DNA of 64,000 nt, taken from the NCBI GenBank assembly GCA_037975125.1, contig CM075857.1:72683345-72747344 (forward strand), written 5' to 3'. This document shows positions 29,801 to 48,504 of this stretch, piece after piece. Source of the stretch: Latrodectus hesperus. Lineage: Eukaryota; Arthropoda; Arachnida; Araneae; Theridiidae. How positions within the stretch are numbered: the stretch's first letter is position 1; the number at the start of each line of letters is the position of its first letter. The translations under genes were made by a program, and so were the position numbers. The notes under the pieces were generated by a model, which saw nothing but the letters and a program-made list of their open reading frames with translations, was not told the origin of the DNA and ran no database searches.

Positions 29801-32800
29801 AATTTCATCTCATAATTATCTTATAAACTTATTATGCGGTAATATATGTCCATTTATTTATAGACTACTTTGTAAAGTAAGTGACTTTTGTATACACATG
29901 CATTTGAATCCTTCTAAAGAATACAAATGCACATTAGAAGCATTTATCAATATTGGGACAATGTTCGATACAATGATGGTTGATTATACTGATACACTTT
30001 CATTAGTAAAGATACTTGCTTATTTTCACAATTACGATAATGAAAGGAGACAACCACTTTTTTTCATTATAGTAGTCATTAATTACAAAATAATTATCAT
30101 GTGCAATCTCTTCAATGCTAAATTGTTGGAAAACTTACACAACAATATCCGAAACTTTGAAGTTTTCAGCATTTGATGAAAAATACATAAGATGATTTTT
30201 GGAAAATAGGTATGGTGGTAAATATTTAAACAAGATTTTTTTTCTTTACTGGTTTCGATAGACACAATTTTGGTATTATCAACATTATTTTCTTCGAAAC
30301 AGATTTCACTCAAGCAAATTTTAGTTGTGAATTATTTGAAAAAATTTTAATTTTCAGTAATCATCTTAAGTGGGATCGTCTTTTTGCGTATATTTCAATG
30401 ACAAATGGCATTAATTTATTATTACCAGCATTAGTTGCGTGCGGAAGAATCGTCAACTTTTGTCATGATTTATTTTGGCGTTAACTTTTTTTCAGTTGCT
30501 CTTGTTTTGTGCGGCATACGCTGAAAAAATAAAGCAATTTTGTCGGTATTTTTCACACATTGTGATGATGCCTTAACTCCATTGTATATTCAATAGAATA
30601 GAATAATCTTAAATTACTTTGATCTCAATATATTGCACCAAAATTTGGTTTTATTCCCTGCTTAATGAATCATTAACAGGATTTGATTTTTCTTCTCCTA
30701 AATTATCTTAAAAATAATGCAATGAAGTCCATGAAAAGAAGAAAGTTGGTTACTCAATGATGAAATAGCTTTTGACCATTAAAAATCAAATTTCTTGTTT
30801 TTCTGAAACTATTGTTTTGTTGATTGGTTAGATTTGCGGTATCATTTCATTGAAATATTTTACGTTAATCTGAGCAAGAGTTTTTAACAAACTTTTAGAT
30901 CGTTTCTATTTTCTGAACTTTTTTAATTCACATATATCATTCTCTATCAAATTCGGTATCGTTTTAGATTTTGATAGAAATCTTTCTATTCTGAACAACA
31001 AAAAATCTCACATTATTTAGTAAATATAACTAACTACATCATCCCGTCTGTATTCTCTTTTTGATTTGAAAATACTACTCTGTTAAAATACTAATTTCCT
31101 TATTCTGTCTATTCGTAATTTTAAAGTGCCATTTAACTCATTACAAATTTGTTTCAAAGGATAAGTGATTAAGAATAAAAGAGCTAATTGAGTATCTCTA
31201 GAAATTATAGCAGATGCATGGCGTTTCTTTTTCTTCCGCGCTGTCTTCGTGGGGATTGAAATAAATCTCATTATTCTTAGATCTTCTGTATAACATAACA
31301 AACAATGGGTATTTGGATTTCATCTGCAGTTTCAGCTGAAAAGCTTTTGTACACCTTTCGATTACCTGCCCCCATGGTTCCGGCTTCAATGTAAATATTT
31401 CAATATATTCATTAGAATAGAATATTTTGGCTAGGCAATTGACAAGGCAATTGAAAATGTATTTCTACAATCTTTTATATAATTTCCAATGTGAAGATAA
31501 AAATATTGATTGTAAGATTTATAAATTTATTACATGTACCATCATAGATAGAGATGTTTCCTAAAAATAATTATAGTTTCATACACCGAGTAACTAATTA
31601 GTTACTTGAAGTATAGTACCTGTGATTCTGCCGGAACAAAAAAATTATCAGTACATATTTGAGTCACTACATACACATTTATCGTTATGCATAAGTTTGG
31701 ATGTAAATTACTATTAGACCAAGTATGCAATATATTTCAGAAAATATAGAGTGTATTTGATATCACGTACATTAGTAAATATTTAATCATTGTACACAAA
31801 TGTAAATCTTTAATAGTTAAATTTGGTGAAAAATGATAAATTAGTTGCCAACAATTTCCCGTTTAACATATTTTAATTTACGTTCAATAAATTTTAAAAA
31901 ATGTATAACTGGAAAAATAAAACTACACCGTGTTTACAAATGAATGTATAAATTTTATATAATTCAAAAAAATTATAACCACAACTTTTATAGTATTATT
32001 TATTGAAAAATCTTAAGTTTTGTTTTTAAGCAAACATAATTTTATTTTTGTAAAAGTTTCCAAATAATATAAATTTCCAAATAATTCAAAATTAAAAAAA
32101 AATATTGTTTGATGAAAATCACTGATGTTTTCTGTTATAAATTACAATTCTTATGCCATAGGTAAATCAGATGCTAAACATTTAGGAAATTTATAAATAA
32201 TTTGACAAATAATTTTAATCTATTTAAAAACAATACGTATAGTAAAAGCAAAAATTTTGTAAGAAAATAATTAAAATTATGATACCTTTAATAATTGTTT
32301 TCACTTTAATTAAAAGGGAATTTTTTTATATACATTATATTCTTCTATTGTTCAAAACATGAGCAGTTGAAGACTAATTTACCAAGTCATGGGTATATTT
32401 TCGCTATCTACTGATGTTTCCTTAAAATTTAGACAATATTAAAGCTTTAGTAAAAATAAATATTATAAATATATTTAATATGCCTTTATCATATGCTTTA
32501 AAGAAACTTAAATATCTCTTAAATAATAATGGTAATTCGATTTTTTCCCATTTAATATTACATTTTGAACATTCCTTATCCTTCTATTCCTTTAAAAAAA
32601 TCTAGATAAATTTCACAATGTTTCTCTTGCAATAAAAAATATTATACTTTAGACATAAGCAGTATTTGTTTTATGCATTCATTTTTCTTTCGAATATAAT
32701 TCATAATATTTCCCTTTATCTTTGAAATATTTTAAAGTGGCTGTGGCATCCAGTTAAAATGCCTGCATGCATTATGAAATAAATGAAATCATTTTCTTAA

Positions 32801-33453
32801 TTTTTCAGTCATTTAATATGAATAAATGTTTCACATAAATGTATACAAGCTTTATATCAGAGACATATTTATTTCCCAAATTTTCCAGTAGACTATTATA
32901 TAGTGTAAGAGGGGAATAAATCTAAACTATTTTACGAACTTAAATATTTGGATTTATTTCATGTGTTACAAATCTGTATCGAACAGCATTATGAAATATA
33001 TTTGCATTACCATTACTTTACAGAGACAGAGCTTTAGAAGAGTCATTATTTAATGAACAACAGTATATTAAAGATCTAGAGATAGCATAGGTATCAAAAT
33101 GTGTTGAATTGTACACATTATTATGTAAATTAGTGTAAAATATCATGGGGAACTTATTAATGAGTTTTAGATTGTTGTATAGATTTTATATTTAATTTTT
33201 GTCAAAATTTTCAATAAAAAGGAAAACATTCGAAATGTTAAATGTTATAAATTAAGAAGAATACATACTCAGATAACATTTTTTTTACATTTTCAAACTG
33301 AAAAAAAGAATAAAAATCTTATTACTCATTAATTTGCCACATAACTGTGATCCAATCATGAATATAAATCGTAACTGATGAAGTAACAATTGATTTTAAT
33401 TGTTTTTATTATTTAAATATATTCATAAGTATGTATACATATATATTAGCGGT
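23848..33453. other. Long AT-rich spacer, no supported gene
   Basis: Nearly 10 kb with no recognisable coding domain. The frames at 24205-24408, 25287-25550 (minus), 26197-26403, 27320-27640, 29898-30176 and 31083-31389 (minus) show no motif or conserved composition. Slightly more balanced patches at 27310-27700, 28810-29010 and 31180-31400 were inspected and not recognised. This could be intron or intergenic DNA. Confidence 0.55.
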
Positions 33454-35591
33454 ATCTGTTTGGACGTCTACGTTGAGCTGTTCTACACCAACAAACACTG
33501 GTTCCTGGGAATGTTCAACTAATGCCTCAAACAAATATCGTTTCCCAAAAGCTGGAAAATTGCAAAGGTTGCGCTAATCCCAAAAGATGGTAAGGATAAA
33601 TCGCTCAGAGATTCTTACAGGCCTTTCTATCTCCTGCCCGTCTGGGCGAAGATTCTCGATAATGTCATTATGAGGAGGTTTTACTACTTCTTCACTGAAA
33701 ATGGACTGCTCAATAAAAATCAATTCGGAATCGTCAGGGGCAAAAATATCTGTGATGCCCTTAGAGAACTTATCAAGCAAAATACGCAGAACAACCTCTT
33801 CTCCTGCCTGATTTCACTGAACAGCAACAATGCCTTCAACAGCGCCAGGTGGAATGACATAATGTGTTTACTCAGAAAATTCCAGACTCCTGCTAATTTG
33901 TACTGGATGGTTAGCTCATTCCTTAAGGACATGTTCTACTTAGATGACAATAAGAGACAGGTGCCATTAAACATCAGTGTTCCTCAAGGTTTATGCCTTT
34001 GACCTTTCCTATGGCTTATCATAGCCAATGAGTTGCTGACTAAAAATTTTGCCCCTAATGCTCATTGCCAGGCCTTTGCTGATGATGTAGCAATACTGTT
34101 GGACGCGAAGTCCTATTTCAAATTCAGGAAGTTGGCCATGATGCCCCTCAAGATAGTAGAAAACTGGACCAAGGAATTCGAAGACAAACTAAGTTTCAAT
34201 AAGTGTAAATACTCTATCTTCACTATTAAGGACATTACCTGGAGACAAGGTTTCTCGCTTTCTGGAAATAGAATCTCCTACTCCGATGAACGGAAATACC
34301 TCAGACATATATTGGATCACAAACTGACGTGGATGGCACACCTGAACGATGTCAAGAACAAGATTGACAGCCTCCAAAACAAGCTAGTCAGAATGTCCCG
34401 AGTCACGTGGGGATTAAAGCCAAATACCCTGAAGCTCATCTACTGCAGCGTCATAGAAAGTACCATCCTCTACGCGTGTCAGGTCTGGTATTCCAGCACT
34501 GCCAGGATCCACAACAAGCTCCAGCAAATCCAACGTATTGGACTCCTGAAAGTGACGAAAGCTTATCGTACCACCTCCACCGTTGCACTCCAAATCCTGG
34601 CATGTGTCCCGCCATTCTTCCTAAAAGCAGACGCCCTCCAAAAGAGGTTCAAATGGTGGATTCTTTGGTCCACAATCCACATCAATGGGACTGATTGGAG
34701 CCCCAGCAATGCCTGGATCAAGATCCCAAGTCTCACCCCACCATGGACGACCAACCCTTAGAGTAGGAAAATGGAGCATGTCCACGAAGACTTCCACGCC
34801 TACATGGACGGCTTGAAGATTGACAATAGAGTCGGCTGTGCGTCTACAGAGACAATGAGCTAATTAAGACCATCCAAGCCCGACTTAATGACATGGCTTC
34901 AGTGTTTGAGCCAGAAGCCACCACAATCCTGCTAACCATCAATTACACGATTACAAAAAATGCCACATCCACACAGACTCCAGGTCAGTACTCTTGGCGT
35001 TGGCTGGAAAGCAAGATTCAAGCGACACAATACAAGAGATTGTTGAGATCTGCAAAGGACGAGAGAGACAATTCACCCTGAACTGGGTCAAGGCTCATAT
35101 TGGTATCACCCAAAATGAAGCAGCAGACGTTGCAGCGAAGCAGGCCACCCAATTAAGCAACATTGACATCTCTGTCAAACTCACCAAACAGCAGTTCCGG
35201 ACACTTACCATCGAGCACGAGACTTCTATGTGGCAGCACAGATGGGAGACCTTCAACAAATCCAGGAGACTCTTTGAACTCTTACCGAAAGTTTCACGAA
35301 AAAGACTACAAGGAGACTTCTTCCTAAACCAGCTTTCTTACCGGGCACGGAGTCCTCGGCATCTATCACAGCAGATTCCAAGGGCAATCAGACGTCTGCA
35401 CTCATGATGTCGATGTACAACATATAAAACACCATCTCCTCCACTGTAGCCGATGCTACAACATACGTGAAATGACCTTTCTTAAGAACTTTCACCAACT
35501 GCTCTTCCAGCAGCTCCTCCTTCTTAAAGAATTCAGGAAAAGTGCCAAGAAATTTCTGCAAGCTGAACACCTCCTTCAGCTCACTGACTAA
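33454..35591 (+). pseudogene. R1-like non-LTR retrotransposon: reverse transcriptase and RNase H
   Basis: The best-preserved element here. Frame 1 opens with LDVYVELFYTNKHWFLGMFN, a stop (TAA, 33520), then WKIAKVALIPKDGKD and DSYRP (finger), LLPVWAKILD, ENGLLNKNQFGIVRGKN, NAFNSARWNDI (palm motif A region), VPQGLCL, a stop (TGA, 34000) where Gly of QGxxLGP is expected, and FADD at 34075-34086, the polymerase catalytic pair. The thumb follows to a TAG at 34759. RNase H then reads HAYMDGLK (D, codon 34807), VFEPEATTI (E, frame 3), IHTDSRSVLLAL (D, frame 2) and KAHIGITQNEAAD at about 35090-35128. After another frame change a C-terminal HIKHHLLHCSRC Cys/His motif leads to a stop at 35589. It has three in-frame stops and at least three frameshifts; the endonuclease domain and ORF1 are absent, so it is a dead 5'-truncated copy. 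The R1-group label rests on motif style. Confidence 0.92.

Positions 35592-36109
<518 letters not shown>

Positions 36110-36204
<95 letters not shown>
36110..36204. repeat. (TA)n-(TG)n compound microsatellite
   Basis: About 46 bp of TA then about 49 bp of TG, directly after the presumed 3' end of the R1-like element. Confidence 0.97.
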
Positions 36205-36205
<1 letters not shown>

Positions 36206-39200
36206 ATGCCTCTAGAATACTGAAATTTAGAATCTGATTATTTTATTAGAATATGCACTTTACTTTACAATATATATTTAATTTTAGTCTACTTTCATTT
36301 ATATCTCATTCGTTCTCTTTTGCTACATTTATGTATATATGATACATAACTTGAAATAAGCATGAATTAAACTTTTATTTATAAATTCTTTAATAGTTTT
36401 AAAATAAGTATATTTTTTGGTAATTAAAATTTTACCATACGATGGGAAAAAACTAGAAAGTTTAAAATTCCCAATAAAATAATATTATTAAAACTCACAA
36501 TATAAATGAATCTATATTTATCTTTAATGCATAACTAGTCGTTAGTTTAGTTTGCGATAAGGACTTGTGCTGTAGAAGAACAATTGAGACAACAAGATTA
36601 GCTAACAGATGAAATTAAGTAAGGATTTTGTATTTTATATCTTTCCATAAAATTTCCATTAAGACGATTTATACAGATAAAAAGTTTATAAAAACTTTTA
36701 CTTGCGACTCTTCTATCCTTGTTGACAAAAATGTTTTTAATCACATGAAAGTAATGTTTCTATGCAATAGAATATTAATCACAATTTCCTAATTCATGGA
36801 ATGTTTTCGTCCTAAACTGAGAAAAAGTGTTTAAAAACTTGTAGATTTGCTTTGCATTACTTTATGTTATATAAGCATTGTCACAAGATATACATTTAAT
36901 TTTTTTTGTTTTATTATTTCGATTTATGCATAAGTTATAATATTTATTTAACATTGAAAATTAACAAACAAATATCTTATTTGAAATAATATTCATATCG
37001 TTATATATAAACGACATAATTACTATTTTAAATAGAAAATTCGTTTGTTTTATTTTCAATCTTGAATAAATATTATAACCTATGCACATAGATAACATGT
37101 TATATTTTCCATGTTAAATATTTAATGTTAAATATTAAAGTTGTGATTGTTTTTTATGTTGGAACCTTTTTTTTTCAAATATTAAATAAAAATTTGAAAT
37201 TTATACAATGTACCTGAATAAAAGATTAAAGATACGTGTTTAAATTTGAAAATGAAAATAAATTAAAAAAATCAAGATTAAATAAAATACTATTATATAT
37301 AAGTGATTGATAAACTAAATTAAAGAAAAATAAAAAGAGAGATAATTATGGCAAATCTTTTACATTATTAGATTAGACTACATTTTAGCAAAAATTAGAC
37401 TTTGCATTTTAATTCTTTATAGAAATGCACATGATGAATATATATCAAAAGAAATTTCTAAAAGAACAGTCTTCTAATTATTTGATATATAGTGAGTGTA
37501 TATTACGATATTTAAATACAATTTAAAATTATTTAAGCATAACTTTTTATTTATAAGTAATTTTATAGGAGTTATATTATGTAAATAATGTCAGCTAAAA
37601 ATACTGTAAAAATTCTTCATCATAGTAATGTGTACATTTATTGCAGGTGATTTTAATCTCTAGGTTGATGAGCAAAATACCGTACCAGTAGTAATATTGA
37701 AAACTAATTTGAAAATTAACTGTCAAATGAAATGAAGTTCATAATTATTGAATATCATACAGATGAAAATAGAAATCAAGTTTTAACAATGAACTAACAA
37801 TATTAACTAAAAATATTTATCAATAAGGAAACGGTAGAGAGTAGGTTGTAAAACTCACAATAAAAACTTTATCTTTTTTTTAACGTAAAGCTACAAAATT
37901 GATAATTTTCTAAATTTTTCTCTACAATATTTGATTTTAATTTTGAAATATTTGTGCAACAAGCATACTTTATATTAGGCAATAAAATGTTAATTAAATA
38001 GAATGCAATTGGGGCTTATTTCATGGCATATTTGTATTGGAATTAAAGTCGCATAACTGATGCCACTGTGTGTGTGTGTGAATTTGAAATTTATTTTAAA
38101 ATATTACATTCTGTAAACATAATTACAAATTTGATTTTACGTCATATTAGTTTCTTTATATTTTCAAAACTATATAGCATCTTGCAGTCCATTATTTTAA
38201 ACGAATTCTGATATTTCGAAAGATATTTAAGAGGATTAATTTTCCAGAAATAATTTCCAAATGGTTCACTCTATTAAATGAATCATACTTCTTATCTTGA
38301 TTGAAAAACAGAAATTAAAAATGTAGTTAACGGAAAGTTAAATCTTATTCCTGAATTTCATCGAAGTCAACCTCATTAATAATCATTCTCTTTCCTGAGG
38401 GAATGATACGAATGTGGAACAAAACAAATTTGTAATGAGAACAGGTAATTTCGTGCATTTGATCAAAGCACATATCTTAATTAACAATAAATCTCTGTTA
38501 ATAATTCTCTGTTTCCTTAAGAAATGTCATATATTTCGATGATTTTGATATTTGCGTTCCTGCCTACCTCCTCCTATCTTCCTGCCTATCTCCTCTTGCC
38601 TACATTAATTTAGTTTATTGAACGAGCTTAGAAGCTTGTGCGTACACTATCATAAAAGAGACGGTTAAACTTATTTTAAATATTCACCATAAGAGTTTTC
38701 CGCCTTCTAGAGCATCATTGCTCTCCAGAAAATATCCATGCCAATAAGGGTCATATAATTTTTAGATCTATTTCGTGGGCAGATATACACATTTCAAATA
38801 CGTATTTATCTGAATAAATGAGATTCCCAAAATTATCTTAATATTTAAATCAAGGGAATTTGATGAAGTCACGACATTTTATCCAAAATATAGACTGCTG
38901 GAATGAAGAATATTCAGGAGATAATTTTAAAATATAGCAGATTTATTTCATTCATGAGCATCTTACATAGTGCAATAAGGATTAAAAAATAATACTTTCA
39001 ACGAAAACTTAGAGTTATATACATTTTTATTAAACTCTATGTTATATAGTGAATTTAAGTATATATTTTTAATGAAAAATATTTTTTTGTTTCATTTTAT
39101 GAACCATAGTTTGCAAATTTATGTGTGGTATACTTTTACGAAGGTATGGAATTTTATATTTACTTTAAAAATAGGAACAACATTGAATTATTAATATAAT

Positions 39201-42200
39201 AAACAATATAACATAATAAAATATTTTTTCAAAAAAGCTTAACTCTTTTTTTATTTTATATTATTTTTAACTGAAATAAGCATGATTTTCTGAAAATTTA
39301 CACAGATTCTGCAGGCTTTTTATGTTATAAAACGAGAAAAGAGAGGAATTATTTCTTTAATAGAACGTTATTTTACAAAAAGTATTTCAAATAATAAACA
39401 TTTGAAAAATTTCTTGGTTGTTGAGGTCATTTACTTTTGACTCATTTGTACAAATGTTTTCTGAAATATTCTAAACATATAAAATATACTACAATCGTTT
39501 CCCAATAGACTTTTACATTTCTGATTTAGATCTGTTGGTTGATATTTAAAATGAAACTTGATTTTTATATTTAAAATTCATGCCTTTCATTTATAAAATG
39601 AATCATCAAATGTAATATAAAAAATGAAACTGGTATTCATTTTGAAAGAAATATTTTAAGCCATTATTATTTTCTGAATGGTCCTATATCAAAACCTTAG
39701 CAAAAACTCTTTTTACAAATAAAAATTAACTCATATTGGAAAAAATGTTGAAGTTTCAATATATTGCAGCTTTTAAAATCCAACATCTGCATTTTTTGTC
39801 AAAATATATCTGCCTTTCCTGTCATTCTTAATGTTTTTGGTTCTTTGTTGATATTTATAACATGTTCTTACTTTCCTTAAAATTTATGATTTAATTTTAA
39901 TGCTTAATTTTAATAAATTGCTTGCTTAATTTTAATAAATTAAAATCTATGCTTTATTTATTTCTGTTAAGTAACAAAATTTTGAAATGAATGTCATTGT
40001 GAAGCCGAATGTTTGAAATTCGATTGATAGGCACTGAAAACACAGAATTTCCACAAACATACATTTTTCATCTTTTTTATTTTCTGTAAAACTAGGTTAT
40101 AAGTAATTTTAAAATAAATGTGAGTGCAGAAGTGACATTATATGAAGTTGTAAGAAGTACAAACTTTTTACAGCTTCCACCTTTCCCAAGATTTATCTTT
40201 AAGATACTTCTATTACTTTACATACTGATTTATAATAATGATATATTTTAAATACATCATACTGAGAAGACAGAGTATTTAAAACAATATATAATAATAC
40301 TGCATCATAAATTATTTAAAATTTATTTAATCATGTATATATTTTTTTGAAAGTAATATGTAATTTTGGACATTTTTGAAAAGTTGCTTTCGTATGTTAT
40401 GTAAATATTGAATACGGAAATTAATTTATATTGTAAAATTATGAAAGAACACATTAATGGTATACTTTTAGAAGCATAAAATAATTTCTAACAATTTCCA
40501 TTTATTTATATTTTTGTGTTTCCCATATCGCATCATTATCTTCATTTATGACAATTTTTATTCGATTTGACATAGTTTCAAAGAAATTCTTTTATACTTT
40601 AGTGATATGATTGTCTTGGCTCTTTCTTTCATTGGAAAAGCGTAAAGTGATAAATTCTTTCAAATTTAACTGATATAATTGATGAAAATGATGCATCTCA
40701 TTTAGCGAATAAAGTAAGTTTGATACTTATGCTAACTTTGTCAGACGTTAATTGCATAAATTTGCAATAAATCTTTTCTTTTGTCATAAAATTGTTTTAA
40801 TTGTGCTTTATCAGAGTAATATTCGAATTTTAGCAATATTATGGGGAACAATATTATGTATTTCCCTGGATTAAATTTAATTTCTCATTGTGTAACTGCA
40901 CTTAAAATTAATTAAAAGTAGTTGGCTAAGAACATTTTTATCTCTTCGATATGGATTTATTAGTTATCCTAAAACACAGGTTCGTTCTGTTTTGGAATAG
41001 ACACTCTTTATGGTGTTTTGTGAATGCATAATTTGATATAGATACTTAAATATTCCTTTATTTTAAAATTTTGTCTGTTTTCTTTTTCAATATACAGAAT
41101 ATATATTCACCAAGATCTAATTTGTTGAATGAAAATTTAGGTTATAGTATATATTCAATACGTGGAATTCTCGCATTATATTGCAAGAATATAAAGATAT
41201 TATAATGCAATAAAAAGCATATAGTAACATGAACGCTGACATCAGTATATTCAAAATAAGAAAACTGTTTTAAACAATACACGTTGGATACATTAAAGTG
41301 TAGTTTCAAATTTTTTATCCTTCTTTAGTTCAATTTCTAGCTCCTACCAATTTTAATGTCAGATTTGATATTTGAAATACGGTTAGGCTTAACTCTGAGA
41401 AACCTTATGTGAATAATAGAACAATTATTTTATCGATTTCATTAAAATTCCTTCTATACATCTTCATTTGTTTATCTTACTTAATTCTTTTCTCACACAA
41501 TTTGAAATTTTTTTTATAACTTTAAACTTTTGTATCACTATTTTATGTGATAATGTTTATAATATATTCAATTCCATAACAATTTATATTTTGGTGTATT
41601 TTACTGTTCAGAAAATATATTTTTAAATATACTAAATATACTTTTGCAATTAGAATGACATTAATTTTATTGAAAAATTAAAACTCTACAGTAAAATATA
41701 AAAATTTGTTATAATTTGGACTAAAAACTCAAATAAATTACAAATTACACAACTTCTGTTTGTCAAAGATATAGAAAACTGAACTATTCAATGGGAACTT
41801 TTGTAATTTAAAATTATTAAAATATGCCATTTTTATTTTGAAATAGATAAAAATTTAGTTTTTAATTTCGCCTCATTGTCGGTATCAAATTAAATACCTA
41901 AATTTCAAGTGGCCATTTAGTAAATAAATTTAATAATTTTACTCGCATTGAAATATTATAGAAACGCACTATAATGATTAAAAAATTAGAATGTTTATTA
42001 AGTATTTGCAATAGTGTATACTAAAATCAAATTAATTCGTTTTCTTTTGTCTAATATATTTTACATTTCGAAAATTGTATAAAAAAGTATTATGTGTGCA
42101 TATAGCATTTGATAAGTTTTGAATTTTCATGAGAAATTCAAATAATGAAATAATTCACAACTTATGATAGAAAATAAATACTCATTATTCTAAGACTTGG

Positions 42201-42409
42201 ATTTTAAGTCAATCAAGCTCCCCGAGATTTTAGATATACAAAGAAGCAATAAAATACGATCCATCACATTTTTAAATTTATAACCTGTTTTGAATTTTAT
42301 CAGAAGACGTATTACTGTGCAAAACCAATCATTCATTTAGGATGCGCTGCATAAATTCTCGCTTGGATAAGCAAAATCTTCGGATGATGGGAAGGCAAAA
42401 TAAATGGAT
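36205..42409. other. Long AT-rich spacer
   Basis: No gene is supported over about 6 kb. Includes a 22-bp-offset direct repeat at 39902-39941 (GCTTAATTTTAATAAATT twice). A pyrimidine-rich stretch at 38560-38610 has repeated CCTGCCTA/CTCCTC motifs. Nothing else recognised. Confidence 0.6.
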
Positions 42410-42447
42410 TAGACTCGCTTCATCAACCCACGATGCGAACAGAAAAA

Positions 42448-42456
42448 TATAAAAGG
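42448..42456 (+). promoter_or_regulatory. TATA box candidate (TATAAAAGG)
   Basis: TATAAAAGG is followed 36 bp later by CCATTTT (A at 42484), which fits the YYANWYY initiator pattern, although the spacing is a little long. It sits at the edge of a GC-balanced island with an open frame. Confidence 0.25.
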
Positions 42457-42521
42457 AACTGAGCTACACCAAACTCTTTTTCCATTTTGTTTTTTTAATT
42501 TTTGTGATTTAAAATTCCCAG

Positions 42522-42745
42522 ACAAAATTTCAAAAATAGAAAACGTAACCCTCATTCCATATCGAAAAAGGGAATATTTTTATACAGACGTTAAAAGGAA
42601 AGAAGTCTTGAAGTCATTTCTTAAACGATTTGAGAAATCCATAAGATTCTTGAAAAGTGCCATCAGCCACATCTCCAGGAGGCGGTCAAGGATTTCCACT
42701 GGAAACGAAAATTATTATCAAGAAAGTTACAAAATTGTCTTCCAC
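42522..42745 (+). CDS. Candidate internal exon (unrecognised, basic)
   Basis: A frame without any ATG is open from about 42409 to 42770, some 120 codons. Inside it, 42522-42745 is bounded by an acceptor-like TGATTTAAAATTCCCAG after a T-rich tract and by a donor-like CAC/GTGAGA. The encoded segment (DKISKIENVTLIPYRKREYF, then EVLKSFLKRFEKSIRFLKSA, then HISRRRSRISTGNENYY) is rich in charged residues, could form an amphipathic helix around the LKSFLKRFEKSIRFLKS stretch, and does not look AT-biased like the surrounding chance frames. I recognise no family. It could be one exon of a spread-out gene, a decayed element, or chance. Confidence 0.25.
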
Positions 42746-42770
42746 GTGAGAAATGTTTTTTTCAACTTTA

Positions 42771-45217
<2,447 letters not shown>

Positions 45218-45433
45218 TTACAGGGTGCTCAATTCTTTCATACTCGCAAAATTCAAATAATTCCATGCATAGCAAATATTCTCAAGATCAATATCAATGC
45301 TGTATCTATAAAATGCTGTCGTGGTTCCGAGTCGGAAGCTGTTAATAATAGGAATAGGAAAAGAAGGAAAAAATAAAAGTTGCATAAATATGATAACAGC
45401 CAGGAAGCACCTGACAACCACAGTTCTTATCAT
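45218..45433 (-). CDS. Candidate first coding exon with signal-peptide-like start
   Basis: The minus-strand frame begins MIRTVVVRCFLAVIIFMQLL: a short basic N-terminus followed by a hydrophobic run and small residues, as in secretory signal peptides. The rest of the 71 codons is not recognised and may read past a splice donor (CAG/GTGCTT occurs soon after the start). A TATAATAG lies upstream on the minus strand (45500-45493) within a GC-balanced stretch. Chance hydrophobic frames are common in AT-rich DNA, so this is a lead only. Confidence 0.2.
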   Translation of the reverse strand: MIRTVVVRCFLAVIIFMQLLFFPSFPIPIINSFRLGTTTAFYRYSIDIDLENICYAWNYLNFASMKELSTL

Positions 45434-45990
45434 ACTATCAATGAAGGGGCTGGAATGAAGCAGTTCGAATCATGCGACACCGATTTTCTGTTCTATTATA
45501 CCCACTGCTTCGATAACGACAATTGTCCCTGACAAGCCGCTCTTTGCCGAATGTCACTCAGACGTTCCTTCAGTGACACGAGGAGGCGAACTGTCACTTA
45601 TTGATTTTTTTTTCTTTTTCTTCAGCTGAAGTGTCTCCATGCAATAAAATCCTTCAATTCCCTCCTTTTTTTCACAGTTGGTTGAGTTTTTGTCGCGTGT
45701 TTATGATAGTTTTTATTATTATACTCTTTCATTTATTTTTTTCTTTTCAGCATCTTCGCTTCATCCAGTCGTCCGAAATTCTCTTGGGTGGAGAGGTTGA
45801 AAAATGAGATAACCTGAGGAAGTTGATATTGGCCGGAATTGTTCACTTTTGTAAATTGGAGTACATGGCGTTCTGATCGTAGGGCACTTTGGGCTTGTGG
45901 GACTGCCAAAAATGAAAGTTCAAGGGAATTTTGGAAAGTTTTCATCTTCCAGAATAAATACTTGTGAAGCGAAGGAATGAGAAATCTCTG
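45400..45990. other. GC-balanced island, possible promoter or exon region
   Basis: Composition is distinctly less AT-rich than the surrounding kilobases. On the plus strand it holds strong pyrimidine-AG acceptors (TTATTTTTTTCTTTTCAG ending at 45750, TTTTTCTTCAG near 45626). No frame in it is a recognised protein: minus 45733-45945 and plus 45601-45807 conflict. It could be the promoter or non-coding exons of a gene beginning here. Confidence 0.35.
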
Positions 45991-48105
<2,115 letters not shown>

Positions 48106-48504
48106 TAAGAAGGAAAATTATAATTTATTAGTTACTTCAAGCTCTTTTGTATATATTCCTTCTTTTTGCGTATCAATGATACACGCTTATTGAATATGCA
48201 CACGACTAAATCACAAAAATTCATATATAACTGAATTGAGTAAGAACAAAACAGTGCAAAATAATGCATCAAAATTAGAAAATGGAAAATCTATTTTAAC
48301 ATGTGATTGAACTTTATGTGAAAGAAATTTATTATCGTTAGTTGTAAACTGTATGATTTAGTTAGTCAGTATACATATACTTTATCGGTTTCTTTATTGA
48401 AATGAAGAGTTTTTAATCAATGATATCTGTCTATTTCAAAATTCTGCAGAAACCCCTTGTGAAACTGAGATTCCTTTCATCTACACTTGAAATTTCTAGA
48501 ATAT

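Noticed and set aside
31083..31389. Two overlapping minus-strand frames with slightly balanced composition
   Set aside because: They overlap in different frames over the same DNA and neither resembles a known family; left as unexplained.
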